Shown here: piece by piece, positions 55,945 through 64,000 of the stretch
Layout of the letters: each line of letters opens with the position of its first letter
Numbering within the stretch: position 1 is the first letter of the stretch
Assembly (NCBI GenBank): GCA_946479505.1
Contig: CAMLGC010000003.1
Coordinates: forward strand, 22,004 to 86,003
Length of the DNA stretch: 64,000 nucleotides
Direction of reading: 5' to 3'
From: an uncultured Sphingomonadaceae bacterium
GTDB lineage: Bacteria > Pseudomonadota > Alphaproteobacteria > Sphingomonadales > Sphingomonadaceae
The notes under the pieces: model-generated
Database searches by the model: none
What the model was told of the DNA's origin: nothing
Seen by the model: only the letters and a program-made list of their open reading frames with translations
Program-made: the position numbers and the translations under genes

Positions 55945-57990
55945 CTACTTGCCTTTGCCGGTGGGCACGAAGCGCACCGCCTCGCCGCCGCCCGGTGCGA
56001 GCGCGAGGGTGAGCGTATCGGCACTCGTCACATTCTGCTTCTCGATCTGGATCGAATGCCGCTTGTCGGTGCGGTAATCGGCGCTGGGGCCGTCCCGGTA
56101 GATTTCGGCGCGATAGGTGCGGTCCGGATCGAGGAAGTCGAGCGGCACGCTGAGCGTGCGCGCATTCTCGTCGGTGACGCTGCCGAGATACCAATCCTCG
56201 CCGCCGCGGTGCTTGCGCACGATCGTGGCATAGTCGCCGACCTCGCCGTTCAACACGCGCGTTTCGGACCAGTCGGTCGGCACGTCGCGGATGAACTGGA
56301 AGGCACTGGGGTATTTCGCGTAATTCTCGGGCGTGTCGGCCGCCATCACCACCGGTGAATAGAGCACGACATAGAGCGCGAGCTGCTTGGCGATCGTCGA
56401 GGGGATCGGGCTGTCGTCCGAACCCGTCAGGCTGAGCACGCCGGGCGTATAGTCCATCGGTCCCGACAGCATGCGCGTGAAGATCAGATTGGCGACATGC
56501 TCGGGCGGGTTTTTCCCCTGCCAGGCATTATATTCCATCCCCCGCGCGCCTTCGCGGGCGAGCCAGTTGGGATAGGTGCGGCGCAGGCCGGTGTCCTTGA
56601 TCGGCTCGTGCGTGTCGATCGAAACGTGGTGCCTGGCCGCAGCCTCGAGCACGCGGATGTGGTGGTTCGACATCCACTGGCCGTCATGCCACTCGCGCAG
56701 CACGGTGCCGTCGGGAAGGACATGCTCGATCTGCCCCGCATCGGTGACGTAGCCGGTCTTGACCACTTCCTCATTATGCTCGTGCGCGAAGGCAAACGCG
56801 CGGTCGAGCTGGTCCTCGTAATGGCTGACGGCGCCGCCTGTCTCGTGGTGCCCGATCAGGTGGACGCCCTTCGAAGCGGCGTATTTGCTCAGATAATCGA
56901 TGTCGAAATCGGGTGTCGGCGTCGCAAAGTCGAAATCGTTGCCGTGGCCCAGCCAGTCGCCGTTCCATCCCGGGTTCCAGCCCTCGACCAGCACGCCGCG
57001 GATGCCGTTCTTGGCGGCAAAATCGATATAGGTTTTCACATGCTCGGTGGTCGCGCCGTGCTTGGGGCCGGTCGCCCAGCTCCATTCGCCCTTGATCATG
57101 TTCCACCATACCCCGACGAACTTGCTGGGGTGGATCCAGCTCGAGACGTCGCCGAGCTTGTTGGGCTCGTTCAAGTTGAGCTCGATATGGCTCATATAGA
57201 GCCCGGCCGCGTCGTCGGCGATGATCATCGTGCGCCAGGGCGTTACGAACGGCGTGTCGCGCGTCACCTTCGCGGCGGTGGTGCCGGGCGCGAGCACAGC
57301 CTTCAATTTGGTGCCTTCAACGCGGCGGAGCCACATCGACGAATAATCGACGAGCGCAGCCTCATGAAAGGCGATGTGCGTGCCGTCCTCCAGCTTCACC
57401 GTCACGGGCGTGTGCGCCTGCGCGATGCTGCTGATCGGCGTCTTGTTGTAGAGATATTCGTAGCGGTTCCACTCGCCGCCGGGGATCCACCAGGCGGTGC
57501 CGTCCTGCGCGACCGCAAACTCGGTCAGCTCGTCGGCGATGTGCGCGGTTGTGAGGTTGGGCTGCTCGGGCAGCACATAGCGGAAGCCGACGCCGTCGTC
57601 GAAGATGCGGAAAACGATATCCATCTCGCGCTCGAGGTCCTTGGCCTCGCGAAAGCGGACGGTGAGCTGGGTATGATTGTCGCGAATCGTCGTCCACTGA
57701 CCCCAGGGCTGCGTCCAGGTCGTGTCGCTCGCCGAGGTCTTGGCGTCGATCAGCTTGAAATAGCGCTCCATCTTGGGCGCGTCGGTGAAGAGGAATCCGA
57801 GCCGGCTGTCCGTGATGACGGGCTTGCCGTCGCGGCTCACCGCGTACATCGGCCGCCCGTCGCCATCGAGGCTGACGGTGACGACCACGTCGCCGTCGGG
57901 CGAGGCGGCCTTCGCCACCACGTCAGCGGCGGCGGGGCTCGCGAGCATCAGCGCGGCGAAAGCGGTCGCAAGGCGGGCGGGTGTGAACAT
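55945..57990 (-). CDS. GH97 alpha-glucosidase (SusB-like)
   Basis: 681 residues from ATG 57990, which shares a base with the stop of the GH13 gene. Signal peptide LATAFAALMLASPAAA. N-terminal beta-sandwich, then a barrel with GVLVEGWNPGWNGDW, HLIGHHETGGAVSHYEDQ and REGARGMEYNAW; the conserved glutamates in the last two segments fit the calcium-dependent inverting branch of GH97 (SusB type). It releases glucose from alpha-linked oligosaccharides in the periplasm. Third gene of the operon amylase-glucosidase-GH97-halogenase. Confidence 0.93.
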   Translation of the reverse strand: MFTPARLATAFAALMLASPAAADVVAKAASPDGDVVVTVSLDGDGRPMYAVSRDGKPVITDSRLGFLFTDAPKMERYFKLIDAKTSASDTTWTQPWGQWTTIRDNHTQLTVRFREAKDLEREMDIVFRIFDDGVGFRYVLPEQPNLTTAHIADELTEFAVAQDGTAWWIPGGEWNRYEYLYNKTPISSIAQAHTPVTVKLEDGTHIAFHEAALVDYSSMWLRRVEGTKLKAVLAPGTTAAKVTRDTPFVTPWRTMIIADDAAGLYMSHIELNLNEPNKLGDVSSWIHPSKFVGVWWNMIKGEWSWATGPKHGATTEHVKTYIDFAAKNGIRGVLVEGWNPGWNGDWLGHGNDFDFATPTPDFDIDYLSKYAASKGVHLIGHHETGGAVSHYEDQLDRAFAFAHEHNEEVVKTGYVTDAGQIEHVLPDGTVLREWHDGQWMSNHHIRVLEAAARHHVSIDTHEPIKDTGLRRTYPNWLAREGARGMEYNAWQGKNPPEHVANLIFTRMLSGPMDYTPGVLSLTGSDDSPIPSTIAKQLALYVVLYSPVVMAADTPENYAKYPSAFQFIRDVPTDWSETRVLNGEVGDYATIVRKHRGGEDWYLGSVTDENARTLSVPLDFLDPDRTYRAEIYRDGPSADYRTDKRHSIQIEKQNVTSADTLTLALAPGGGEAVRFVPTGKGK

Positions 57991-59618
57991 CAATTACGCT
58001 CCTCGTCTGCGACGATCATCGCCGCATGGGGTGAAAGTCTGCCGTCGGCATGGCCGCCGGTCTCGATGAGCACGCGACCGCGCGGCGGCGCCCACTCTAT
58101 AGGGTGCGCCGACATGTTGAAGGCGCAAAGCAGGCGTTCGCCGGGCGCCGTCCGCTCGAGCACGAGCAGCGCCTCGCCCGCCTCGATCACACGCAAGCCA
58201 CCGCGGCGCAATGCTGCATGCGTGCTGCGCAGCATGAGCACCTGCCGCGTCCAGGCGAGCATCGATCCGGGATCACCCTCCTGCCGATCGATCGCGAGCG
58301 CGTCGTGATCGATGCCACATGGGAGCCACGGCTCCCCAACGCAGAAGCCGAGCGCGGACGCGCCGGCGTGCCACGGCATCGGTGTGCGCGCGCCGTCGCG
58401 TGAAAGCGTGAGCGGCCAGTTGTCGATCGCCTCGGGGTCGCGCAGATGTTCGAACGCGATCTCGACCTGGGTAAGTCCCAGCTCCTCGCCATAATAGAGG
58501 AAGATGTTGCCGCGCAGACAGCCAAGCAGCAGCATCTTCATTCGCCCGAACGCGGCGCGATGCTCGGGCGTAGCCCAACGCGAGAGCGCGCGCGGCGCGT
58601 CGTGATTCTCGAATGCCCAGCTCGGCCAGCCGACACCGGCGCCTTCGGGCCATTCGGCCATTGCGTCACGAACGAGCGCGGGCGTCAGGCGGTCGGCATA
58701 GAGGAAGTTGAAGCCATAGGCGCTGTCGAGCCGTCCGGCTTGGGTGAAGAGCCGCATTTCGCGATGCGCCTCGGCGCCGCCCACCTCGGCGACGGTGAAG
58801 CGCGCGCCATAGCTGTCGCACACCTGCCGCACGCGCGCGAGGAAATCGGCGATCTCGGGCTGGCTCTGGTTGTGGATGTGGCGCTGGAAATCGAAGGGGC
58901 GCGTCCGCATGCGGCCGTCGTCGGGTGCGGGCGGGTTGTCGCGCAGCGCGGGGTCGCACATCGCGAAGTTGATCGCATCGAGCCGGAAGCCGTCAACGCC
59001 TCGATCGAGCCAGAAGCGTGCGATATCGAGCAGCGCGTCCTGCACCGCCGGATTCCGGACATCGAGTTGCGGCTGGGCGGCGAGGAAGTTGTGGAGATAG
59101 TATTGTCCGCGCCGCGCATCCCAGCGCCAGGCTGCGCCGCCGAACACCGACGCCCAATTGTTGGGCGGGCTGCCGTCGGGCTTTGCGTCGGCCCAGACGT
59201 ACCAATCGGCGTGAGGCCCGTCGAGGCCGGCGCGGCTGGAGCGGAACCAGGCGTGCTGATCGGAGGTGTGCGACCAGACCTGGTCGATGACGACCTTGAG
59301 GCCGAGCTCGTGTGCGCGCGTCACCAGGGCGTCGAAATCGGCGAGCGTGCCGAAGATCGGATCGACATCGCGGTAGTCGGCGACGTCGTAGCCGAAATCC
59401 TTCATCGGCGAGGTGAAGAAGGGCGACAGCCAGATCGCGTCGACGCCGAGCGACGCGACATAATCGAGGTGCCGCGTGATCCCGGGCAGGTCGCCGACGC
59501 CGTCGCCGTTCGAATCGGCGAAGCTGCGCGGGTAGATCTGGTAGATCGCGGCGCCGCGCCACCATTCGGCAGCATCGGCGGCGGTCGTCGGCGCGACCGC
59601 GGCGGAAACGTCGTTCAT
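57990..59618 (-). CDS. GH13 alpha-glucosidase (oligo-1,4/1,6-glucosidase type)
   Basis: 542 residues, no signal peptide, so probably cytoplasmic. Barrel motifs: AIYQIYPRSFADSNGDGVGDL, the nucleophile in GFRLDAINFAMCD, the acid/base Glu in FTVAEVGG and the transition-state Asp in FENHDAPRALSR. The sequence fits the GH13 subgroup of proteobacterial alpha-glucosidases that hydrolyse maltose and maltodextrins. The ATG overlaps the amylase stop (ATGA). Confidence 0.94.
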   Translation of the reverse strand: MNDVSAAVAPTTAADAAEWWRGAAIYQIYPRSFADSNGDGVGDLPGITRHLDYVASLGVDAIWLSPFFTSPMKDFGYDVADYRDVDPIFGTLADFDALVTRAHELGLKVVIDQVWSHTSDQHAWFRSSRAGLDGPHADWYVWADAKPDGSPPNNWASVFGGAAWRWDARRGQYYLHNFLAAQPQLDVRNPAVQDALLDIARFWLDRGVDGFRLDAINFAMCDPALRDNPPAPDDGRMRTRPFDFQRHIHNQSQPEIADFLARVRQVCDSYGARFTVAEVGGAEAHREMRLFTQAGRLDSAYGFNFLYADRLTPALVRDAMAEWPEGAGVGWPSWAFENHDAPRALSRWATPEHRAAFGRMKMLLLGCLRGNIFLYYGEELGLTQVEIAFEHLRDPEAIDNWPLTLSRDGARTPMPWHAGASALGFCVGEPWLPCGIDHDALAIDRQEGDPGSMLAWTRQVLMLRSTHAALRRGGLRVIEAGEALLVLERTAPGERLLCAFNMSAHPIEWAPPRGRVLIETGGHADGRLSPHAAMIVADEERN

Positions 59619-61432
59619 TGCATTACCTCGGCGGCGCAGACGGCATAGCCGAGTGGCGCGAGCGTCACGCGTGCGCTGCCCGGCGCGCTCGCGGCGACGG
59701 GGCAGCCGCTGCCTGCCAGAGCCTCGAAGCGGGTCGATCCCACTTCCACCTCGACATTGGCTACGATCGGTGCGGTCGAGGTGTTGAAGGCGAGCAGGAT
59801 CTCGCGGCCCGTCTCCGGATCGAAGCGCGAGAGCGCGAGGAGGCCGGGCTTGTCGTCCGCAAATCGCAGCATCTGCCGCCCGCGCGTTAGCGCCGGGTGG
59901 GAGAGGCGGACGTGCGAAAGCGCCGCGATCTGCCGGAACAGCGGATGGCGTTCGTCGAAATTGTCGGCCGCGGTGGTGGCGTCGGTGCCGAGCAGGTCGT
60001 TGTCGTTGTAGCTCGCGACCTTGCTGGCGAACATATCCTCGCGAGCATCGCCGTCGCGGCCGTCGCCGATAAAGCCCTGCTCGTCGCCTGCATAGATGGT
60101 GGGTACGCCGCGCAGCGTCAGCAGCATCGCGTTGGCGAGCTCGACGCGCTTGAGCACCTCCGCGTTGCTCGCCTCGGGAAAGGCCTTGCGGACGGCGGTC
60201 GAGAAGCGGCCGTCATCGTGGTTGCCGGTAAAGGTCGGCAGCGTGACCGCGGTGTCGAAGCCGTGCTCGTAGAGCGAATCGCCCTTGAAGAGTGCCGCGA
60301 ACGCATCGGTGCCGCCTGTGCCCGCGACCGTCTCGTCCACCGCCTGGCGGAACGCGAAATCGAGCACCGAAGGCAGCTTGTCGACGCGCGTATGCTCGGC
60401 CAGCCGCGCGACGTCCGGCGCGGCGACCTCGCCGAAGATGTGGAAGTGCGAAATGCCTTTAGCGCGCGCATGTTCGAGCATCGCGGGGACGAAGGCCTGC
60501 CACAATTCGGGGTTTACGTGCCGCGCCGTATCGATGCGGAAGCCATCGACGCCGAACCGGTCGATCCACGAGGCATAGATATCGATCATCCCCGAAACGA
60601 CGCGCGGATTCTCCGTCATCACATCGTCGAGGCCGACGAAATCCCCCATCGTCGAGCTTTCGCCCGCAAACGTCGAATTGCCGCGATTGTGATAATAGAT
60701 CGGATCGTTGAGCCAGGCGGGCACCTTCACGCTGCGCTCGGCCTCGGACACGAAGGGCGAGTAGGCGTAATCGGGGCGCGTCAGCTTGGCGAAGTTCGCC
60801 GCGGTCTGCACCTCGTCGCCCGCAAAACCCGCATTGATCGGTGCGCCGCCCACGCCGCCGCGGCGCTGATAGGGATAATCGGCGATGCTGCGGTACGCAC
60901 ACCCGCCGCATTCGCGATATTGGATCACGTCGGCGGTGTGGTTGACGACGATGTCCATATAGACCTTGATCCCGCGCGCATGCGCAGCATCGACGAAGCG
61001 GCGGAAATCCGCCTCGGTCCCGAAATGCGGATCGACGGTGGTGAAATCGGTGATCCAATAGCCGTGGTACGCGGCCGATTCGTGCCCCTTCGGTCCCTGT
61101 ACGGGCTTGTTCTTGAAGACCGGCCCCACCCAGACGGCGGTGATGCCCAAGTCTTGAAGATAGGGGAGCTTTGCGGTGAGCCCTTTCAGGTCGCCGCCGT
61201 GATAAAAGCCGCTGTCAGTCGGGTCATACCCGGTCGCCAGCCGATCGCCCGAAAGGCCGCCGCGATCGTTCGATCGATCGCCATTGGCGAACCGGTCGGG
61301 CAGGACGAAATAGATCACCTCGTCCTGCGGCAGGCGCTCGCGATAGGCGCTCGTTTCATCGGCCGCCGCGGCACCCGGCGGGGCTGCGGTGGCGAGCAGC
61401 AGCCCGCACGCCAGGATTGCTCGAATCGACAC
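59615..61432 (-). CDS. Secreted GH13 alpha-amylase
   Basis: 605 residues from a GTG at 61432 that has GGGGAGG at good spacing; earlier in-frame ATG codons would spoil the signal peptide (AILACGLLLATAAPPGAAAA). Catalytic residues: nucleophile in GFRIDTARHVN, Glu in HIFGEVAAPD, Asp in FTGNHDDGRF. A Cys pair in YRECGGCAYRS and a calcium-type MDIVVNHTADV segment are present. It begins the alpha-glucan operon and probably cuts starch or maltodextrin outside the cytoplasm. It diverges from the LacI gene across 180 bases. Confidence 0.93.
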   Translation of the reverse strand: MSIRAILACGLLLATAAPPGAAAADETSAYRERLPQDEVIYFVLPDRFANGDRSNDRGGLSGDRLATGYDPTDSGFYHGGDLKGLTAKLPYLQDLGITAVWVGPVFKNKPVQGPKGHESAAYHGYWITDFTTVDPHFGTEADFRRFVDAAHARGIKVYMDIVVNHTADVIQYRECGGCAYRSIADYPYQRRGGVGGAPINAGFAGDEVQTAANFAKLTRPDYAYSPFVSEAERSVKVPAWLNDPIYYHNRGNSTFAGESSTMGDFVGLDDVMTENPRVVSGMIDIYASWIDRFGVDGFRIDTARHVNPELWQAFVPAMLEHARAKGISHFHIFGEVAAPDVARLAEHTRVDKLPSVLDFAFRQAVDETVAGTGGTDAFAALFKGDSLYEHGFDTAVTLPTFTGNHDDGRFSTAVRKAFPEASNAEVLKRVELANAMLLTLRGVPTIYAGDEQGFIGDGRDGDAREDMFASKVASYNDNDLLGTDATTAADNFDERHPLFRQIAALSHVRLSHPALTRGRQMLRFADDKPGLLALSRFDPETGREILLAFNTSTAPIVANVEVEVGSTRFEALAGSGCPVAASAPGSARVTLAPLGYAVCAAEVMQ

Positions 61433-61523
61433 CTCGCGCCTCCCCTTGTTGCGGGCCATCCCGGCGCTCGGGCACCCGCAAGTCGCAGTCTTGGAAGGAT
61501 GGGCGCGCAAAACCAAGCCTCCG

Positions 61524-61535
61524 GCATACGTATTC
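61524..61535. promoter_or_regulatory. Possible LacI-type operator in the amylase-lacI gap
   Basis: The core ATACGTAT (61526-61533) is a perfect 8-base palindrome flanked by G and C at symmetric positions. Read on the minus strand it overlaps a TTGAAT that could be a -35 box for the amylase operon, so repression by the neighbouring LacI protein is plausible. Confidence 0.4.
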
Positions 61536-61612
61536 AAGCGCTCGCTTTCCTCGCGCGGCTCGGGGAGCTAGGCTGGCCCATCACGCAGCAGAAGGGGAGG
61601 CGAACGCCCGCG

Positions 61613-62632
61613 ATGTCCGCGGAGAAGCCCACATCATTCGATATCGCGGCGCTCGCGGGCGTCTCGCAGCCCACCGTGTCGCGCGCGCTGCGCGGCGATC
61701 GCACGGTCAGCGAGGCAACCCGCATGCGCGTCGAGGCCGTCGCACGCCAGCTCAACTATACGGTGGACAAAAACGCCTCGTCGTTGCGCCGCGGACAGAG
61801 CAACACGCTGGCGTTGCTCTTCTTCGAGGATCCGTCGCCCGATGGTTCGGCGATCAATCCCTTCTTTCTCTCGATGCTCGAATCGATCCTGCGCACCTGC
61901 GCGGCGCTGCGCTATGATCTGCTCACCTCGTTCCAGCAGCTCTCGTCCGATTGGCACATGGACTATGAGGACAGCCGCAAGGCCGATGGCATCATCCTCT
62001 TGGGCTATGGCGATTACGAGCTCTATCGCGCGCGGCTCGAGCAGCTCGTCCGACAAGGCACGCATTTCGTGCGCTGGGGGGCGGTCGATGCCGAATCGCT
62101 CGGCACGACGATCGGCTGCGATAATGTCGCGGGCGGGCGCGATGCTGCGCAGCATCTGATCGAACGCGGCCGCCGCCGGATTGCGTTCCTGGGCGATGCG
62201 TCGGGCCATTATCCCGAGTTGCGCGATCGCTATCGCGGATTGTACGAGGTGCTTGAGGAGCGGGGGCTAGCGGCAGATCCGACGCTCCAGGTCGATGCGC
62301 TGACGATCGAGGATTCGGGCTATGAAGCGGCGCGGCGCCTGCTCGATCGCGACATCGGCTTCGACGCGATCTTCGCCGCGTCGGATATGATTGCGCTCGG
62401 TGCGCTGCGCGCGCTCGCCGAAGCAGGGCTGCGCGTGCCCGAGGACGTCGCCGTCGTCGGCTTCGACGATATTCCCGCCGCCGGCCTGAGCCATCCCCCG
62501 CTGACAACGATCGCGCAGGATTATCGCCGCGCGGGCGAGATGCTGGTCGACACGCTCATCCGCCAGATCGCGCGTAAGCCCACCGACACGATGCTGCTTG
62601 CGCCGACGCTGGTCGTCCGCGGATCGAGCTGA
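61613..62632 (+). CDS. LacI-family transcriptional regulator
   Basis: 339 residues from ATG 61613; the frame is open far upstream over the amylase gene, but the helix-turn-helix defines the real N-terminus. DNA-binding part: [22 protein letters not shown] with the LacI hinge helix following. Sugar-binding part: the periplasmic-binding-like fold with [25 protein letters not shown] and [27 protein letters not shown]. Placed divergently to the alpha-glucan operon, it is the likely maltose- or glucose-responsive regulator. A purine-rich GGGGAGG lies 13 bases before the ATG, a rather long spacing. Confidence 0.93.
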   Translation: MSAEKPTSFDIAALAGVSQPTVSRALRGDRTVSEATRMRVEAVARQLNYTVDKNASSLRRGQSNTLALLFFEDPSPDGSAINPFFLSMLESILRTCAALRYDLLTSFQQLSSDWHMDYEDSRKADGIILLGYGDYELYRARLEQLVRQGTHFVRWGAVDAESLGTTIGCDNVAGGRDAAQHLIERGRRRIAFLGDASGHYPELRDRYRGLYEVLEERGLAADPTLQVDALTIEDSGYEAARRLLDRDIGFDAIFAASDMIALGALRALAEAGLRVPEDVAVVGFDDIPAAGLSHPPLTTIAQDYRRAGEMLVDTLIRQIARKPTDTMLLAPTLVVRGSS

Positions 62633-62634
62633 GG

Positions 62635-63240
62635 CTAGTGCCGCAGCCCTGCCGCGGCGCGCGCCTTGACTTCGACCTCGGCCATCGTGCCGCCGGTCAC
62701 CCAGCTTCCGCCGACGCACAGCACCGGATCGAACGCCAGCCAGTCGGGCGCGGTCGCTTCGCTGATCCCGCCGGTGGGGCAGAAGCGGCACTGGTAGAAG
62801 GGCGCGGCGAGGCTCTTGAGCGCCTTCAATCCGCCCGAGGTCTCGGCCGGGAAGAACTTGAAATGCGTGAGCCCGAGATCGAGCCCGCGCATGATGTCGC
62901 CGGCGTTGGCGACGCCGGGAAGGTAGGGCACGCGGCTCTCGACGATCGGGCGGCCGAGCGTCTCGGTGAGGCCCGGCGAGACGATGAACTCGGCGCCCGC
63001 GTCCATCACCCGGCGGAACTGGTCGGCGTTGACCACCGTTCCCGCGCCGACGATCGCGCCCTCCACCTTCTTCATCTCGCCGATCGCCTCGAGCGCGCAC
63101 GCCGTGCGCATCGTCACCTCGAGCACCTTGAGCCCGCCTGCGACGAGCGCTTCGGCCAGCGGCCGCGCGGTCCCGGCGTCGTCGATCACGAGCACGGGGA
63201 TGACCGGGCTCGTGCGCATGATCGTCTCGATGTCGCTCAC
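62635..63240 (-). CDS. eda: KDPG aldolase (2-dehydro-3-deoxy-phosphogluconate aldolase)
   Basis: 201 residues; splits KDPG into pyruvate and glyceraldehyde-3-phosphate, the last step of the Entner-Doudoroff pathway. Active-site Glu in LKVLEVTMRT and Schiff-base Lys in LTHFKFFPAETSGG, with the phosphate-binding FCPTGGI. The GTG start overlaps the glk stop (GTGA), so the two are coupled. It converges on the LacI gene with 2 bases between stops. Confidence 0.95.
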   Translation of the reverse strand: MSDIETIMRTSPVIPVLVIDDAGTARPLAEALVAGGLKVLEVTMRTACALEAIGEMKKVEGAIVGAGTVVNADQFRRVMDAGAEFIVSPGLTETLGRPIVESRVPYLPGVANAGDIMRGLDLGLTHFKFFPAETSGGLKALKSLAAPFYQCRFCPTGGISEATAPDWLAFDPVLCVGGSWVTGGTMAEVEVKARAAAGLRH

Positions 63241-64000
63241 AAACTATGCTCCTGCGCGAAGGCAGCCGCGGCGCCGAGCAGGCCGGGCTGGGGATGGGTA
63301 ATCAGCTTGACGGGAATCGAATTCATCAGCCCCTGGAAGCGGCCCTTGGCGGCAAAGCGCTGGCCGAAGCCCGATTCGAGCAGCTTGTCCTTGAGGCGCA
63401 AACCAAGCCCGCCCGCGATGACGACACCCTTGGGGCCGTGCGCCAGCGCGAGGTCGCCCGCGACGGCGCCGAGCGCCAGGCAGAACCGGTCGAGCGCGGC
63501 GACGGCGAGATCGTCCTTGCCCTCTAGCGCCATGTTCCACAGCGTCTTGTCGTCGTGCCGCTCGACCGCCTTGTGCTCCATCCCCGCGAGCGTCTCGTAG
63601 ATCGGAACGATGCCCGGTCCCGAGCAGATGCGCTCGGCGGATACGCGCGTGTAGGTCTGGCGCAGCCGCTTGACGATCGCATCCTCGATCCCGTCGAGCG
63701 GCGCGAAGTCCATGTGCCCGCCCTCGGTCTCGATGATGTGGTAGCGGTCCTTCGCGCGGAACACCTGCGCGACGCCGAGCCCCGTGCCCGGCCCGCACAC
63801 GGTGATTGAGCCGCGCCTGGGCAGCGGCTCGTTCGGCCCGCAGAGATGGACGAACTCGTCGTCGGGAAGCTGGGCGACGGCGTGGCCCACCGCGCCGAAA
63901 TCGTTGATGAGCACCCACTCGTCCACCTCGAGCCGCTCGTTGATGAGCGGCGGGCGGATGATCCACGGATTGTTGGTGAGCTTGATGAGCTCGTCGTTGA
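63237..64000 (-). CDS. glk: Glucokinase (5' partial)
   Basis: Phosphorylates glucose with ATP. The frame is open to the right edge of the window, so the N-terminus is missing; 253 residues are visible. Family features: LTNNPWIIRPPLI, VLINDFGAVGHAVAQLP with the catalytic Asp, CGPGTGLGVAQVF, ETEGGHMDFAP and VVIAGGLGLRLKDKL. A GTG at 63926 is internal. Coupled to eda behind it; the remaining Entner-Doudoroff genes probably lie beyond the edge. Together with the neighbouring glycosidases this provides a route from alpha-glucans to pyruvate. Confidence 0.94.
   Translation of the reverse strand, partial: NDELIKLTNNPWIIRPPLINERLEVDEWVLINDFGAVGHAVAQLPDDEFVHLCGPNEPLPRRGSITVCGPGTGLGVAQVFRAKDRYHIIETEGGHMDFAPLDGIEDAIVKRLRQTYTRVSAERICSGPGIVPIYETLAGMEHKAVERHDDKTLWNMALEGKDDLAVAALDRFCLALGAVAGDLALAHGPKGVVIAGGLGLRLKDKLLESGFGQRFAAKGRFQGLMNSIPVKLITHPQPGLLGAAAAFAQEHSL

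Noticed and set aside
59897..61612. Very long upstream extension of the LacI reading frame
   Set aside because: It overlaps the amylase gene in antisense and precedes the LacI helix-turn-helix, which must be near the N-terminus.

Overview
The window is GC-rich bacterial chromosome. Its gene content and order point to a sphingomonad-type alphaproteobacterium (Sphingomonas or a close relative). The main evidence is the run nuoL-nuoM-nuoN-birA-coaX-rnj-DUF1467, a PopZ-family polar organiser between tolC and valS, a DUF2336 gene beside a histidine-kinase-like gene, many TGA/ATG overlaps, and CTCCCGC-type palindromic repeats. No phage, IS element, CRISPR array or rRNA was seen. This assignment is an inference from protein resemblance and synteny; no database search was run.

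Layout. 1-8510 (+): end of the NADH dehydrogenase operon (nuoL is cut by the left edge), then biotin ligase, type III pantothenate kinase, RNase J and a small membrane protein. 8507-14917: a large coiled-coil membrane protein on the minus strand, diverging from a plus-strand operon that encodes an Hpt-fold protein, a nucleotidyltransferase-like membrane protein, a DUF2336 protein and a histidine-kinase-like protein. The Hpt-fold and kinase-like proteins both lack the phospho-accepting histidine. 14918-19383 (-): a GH35/GH31 pair resembling xyloglucan side-chain enzymes. 19465-25401 (-): a tripartite RND efflux operon with palindromes upstream. 25836-28925: a small periplasmic protein with a strong terminator, an L,D-transpeptidase-like protein, an aldo/keto reductase and a TonB-C-terminal-domain protein. 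29442-33611: two two-component systems, one LytS/LytTR-like and one OmpR-type. 33821-42792 (-): gamma-glutamyltransferase, an autotransporter, an STN-type TonB-dependent receptor, FecR and a FecI-like sigma factor, with the sigma gene lying immediately after tRNA-Cys. 43082-50280 (+): pcm, tolC, popZ, valS (with two palindromic elements inserted in frame) and a MATE transporter. 50277-54420: SIMPL protein, lipid kinase, hemB, a GNAT acetyltransferase, a lipoprotein and tRNA-Arg(ACG). 54437-62632: an alpha-glucan operon (alpha-amylase, GH13 alpha-glucosidase, GH97, tryptophan-halogenase-like flavoprotein) with a divergent LacI regulator. 62635-64000 (-): glk-eda of the Entner-Doudoroff route, with glk cut by the right edge.

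How the genes fit together. The right end is a coherent starch/maltodextrin-to-pyruvate route: glycosidases release glucose, glucokinase phosphorylates it, and KDPG aldolase completes the Entner-Doudoroff pathway. The sigma/FecR/receptor set is a typical surface-signalling cassette, here followed by an autotransporter. The most unusual parts are the divergent locus at 8.5-14.9 kb, which pairs a TipN-like architecture with a pseudo-kinase and a pseudo-Hpt, and the in-frame palindromic insertions in valS.
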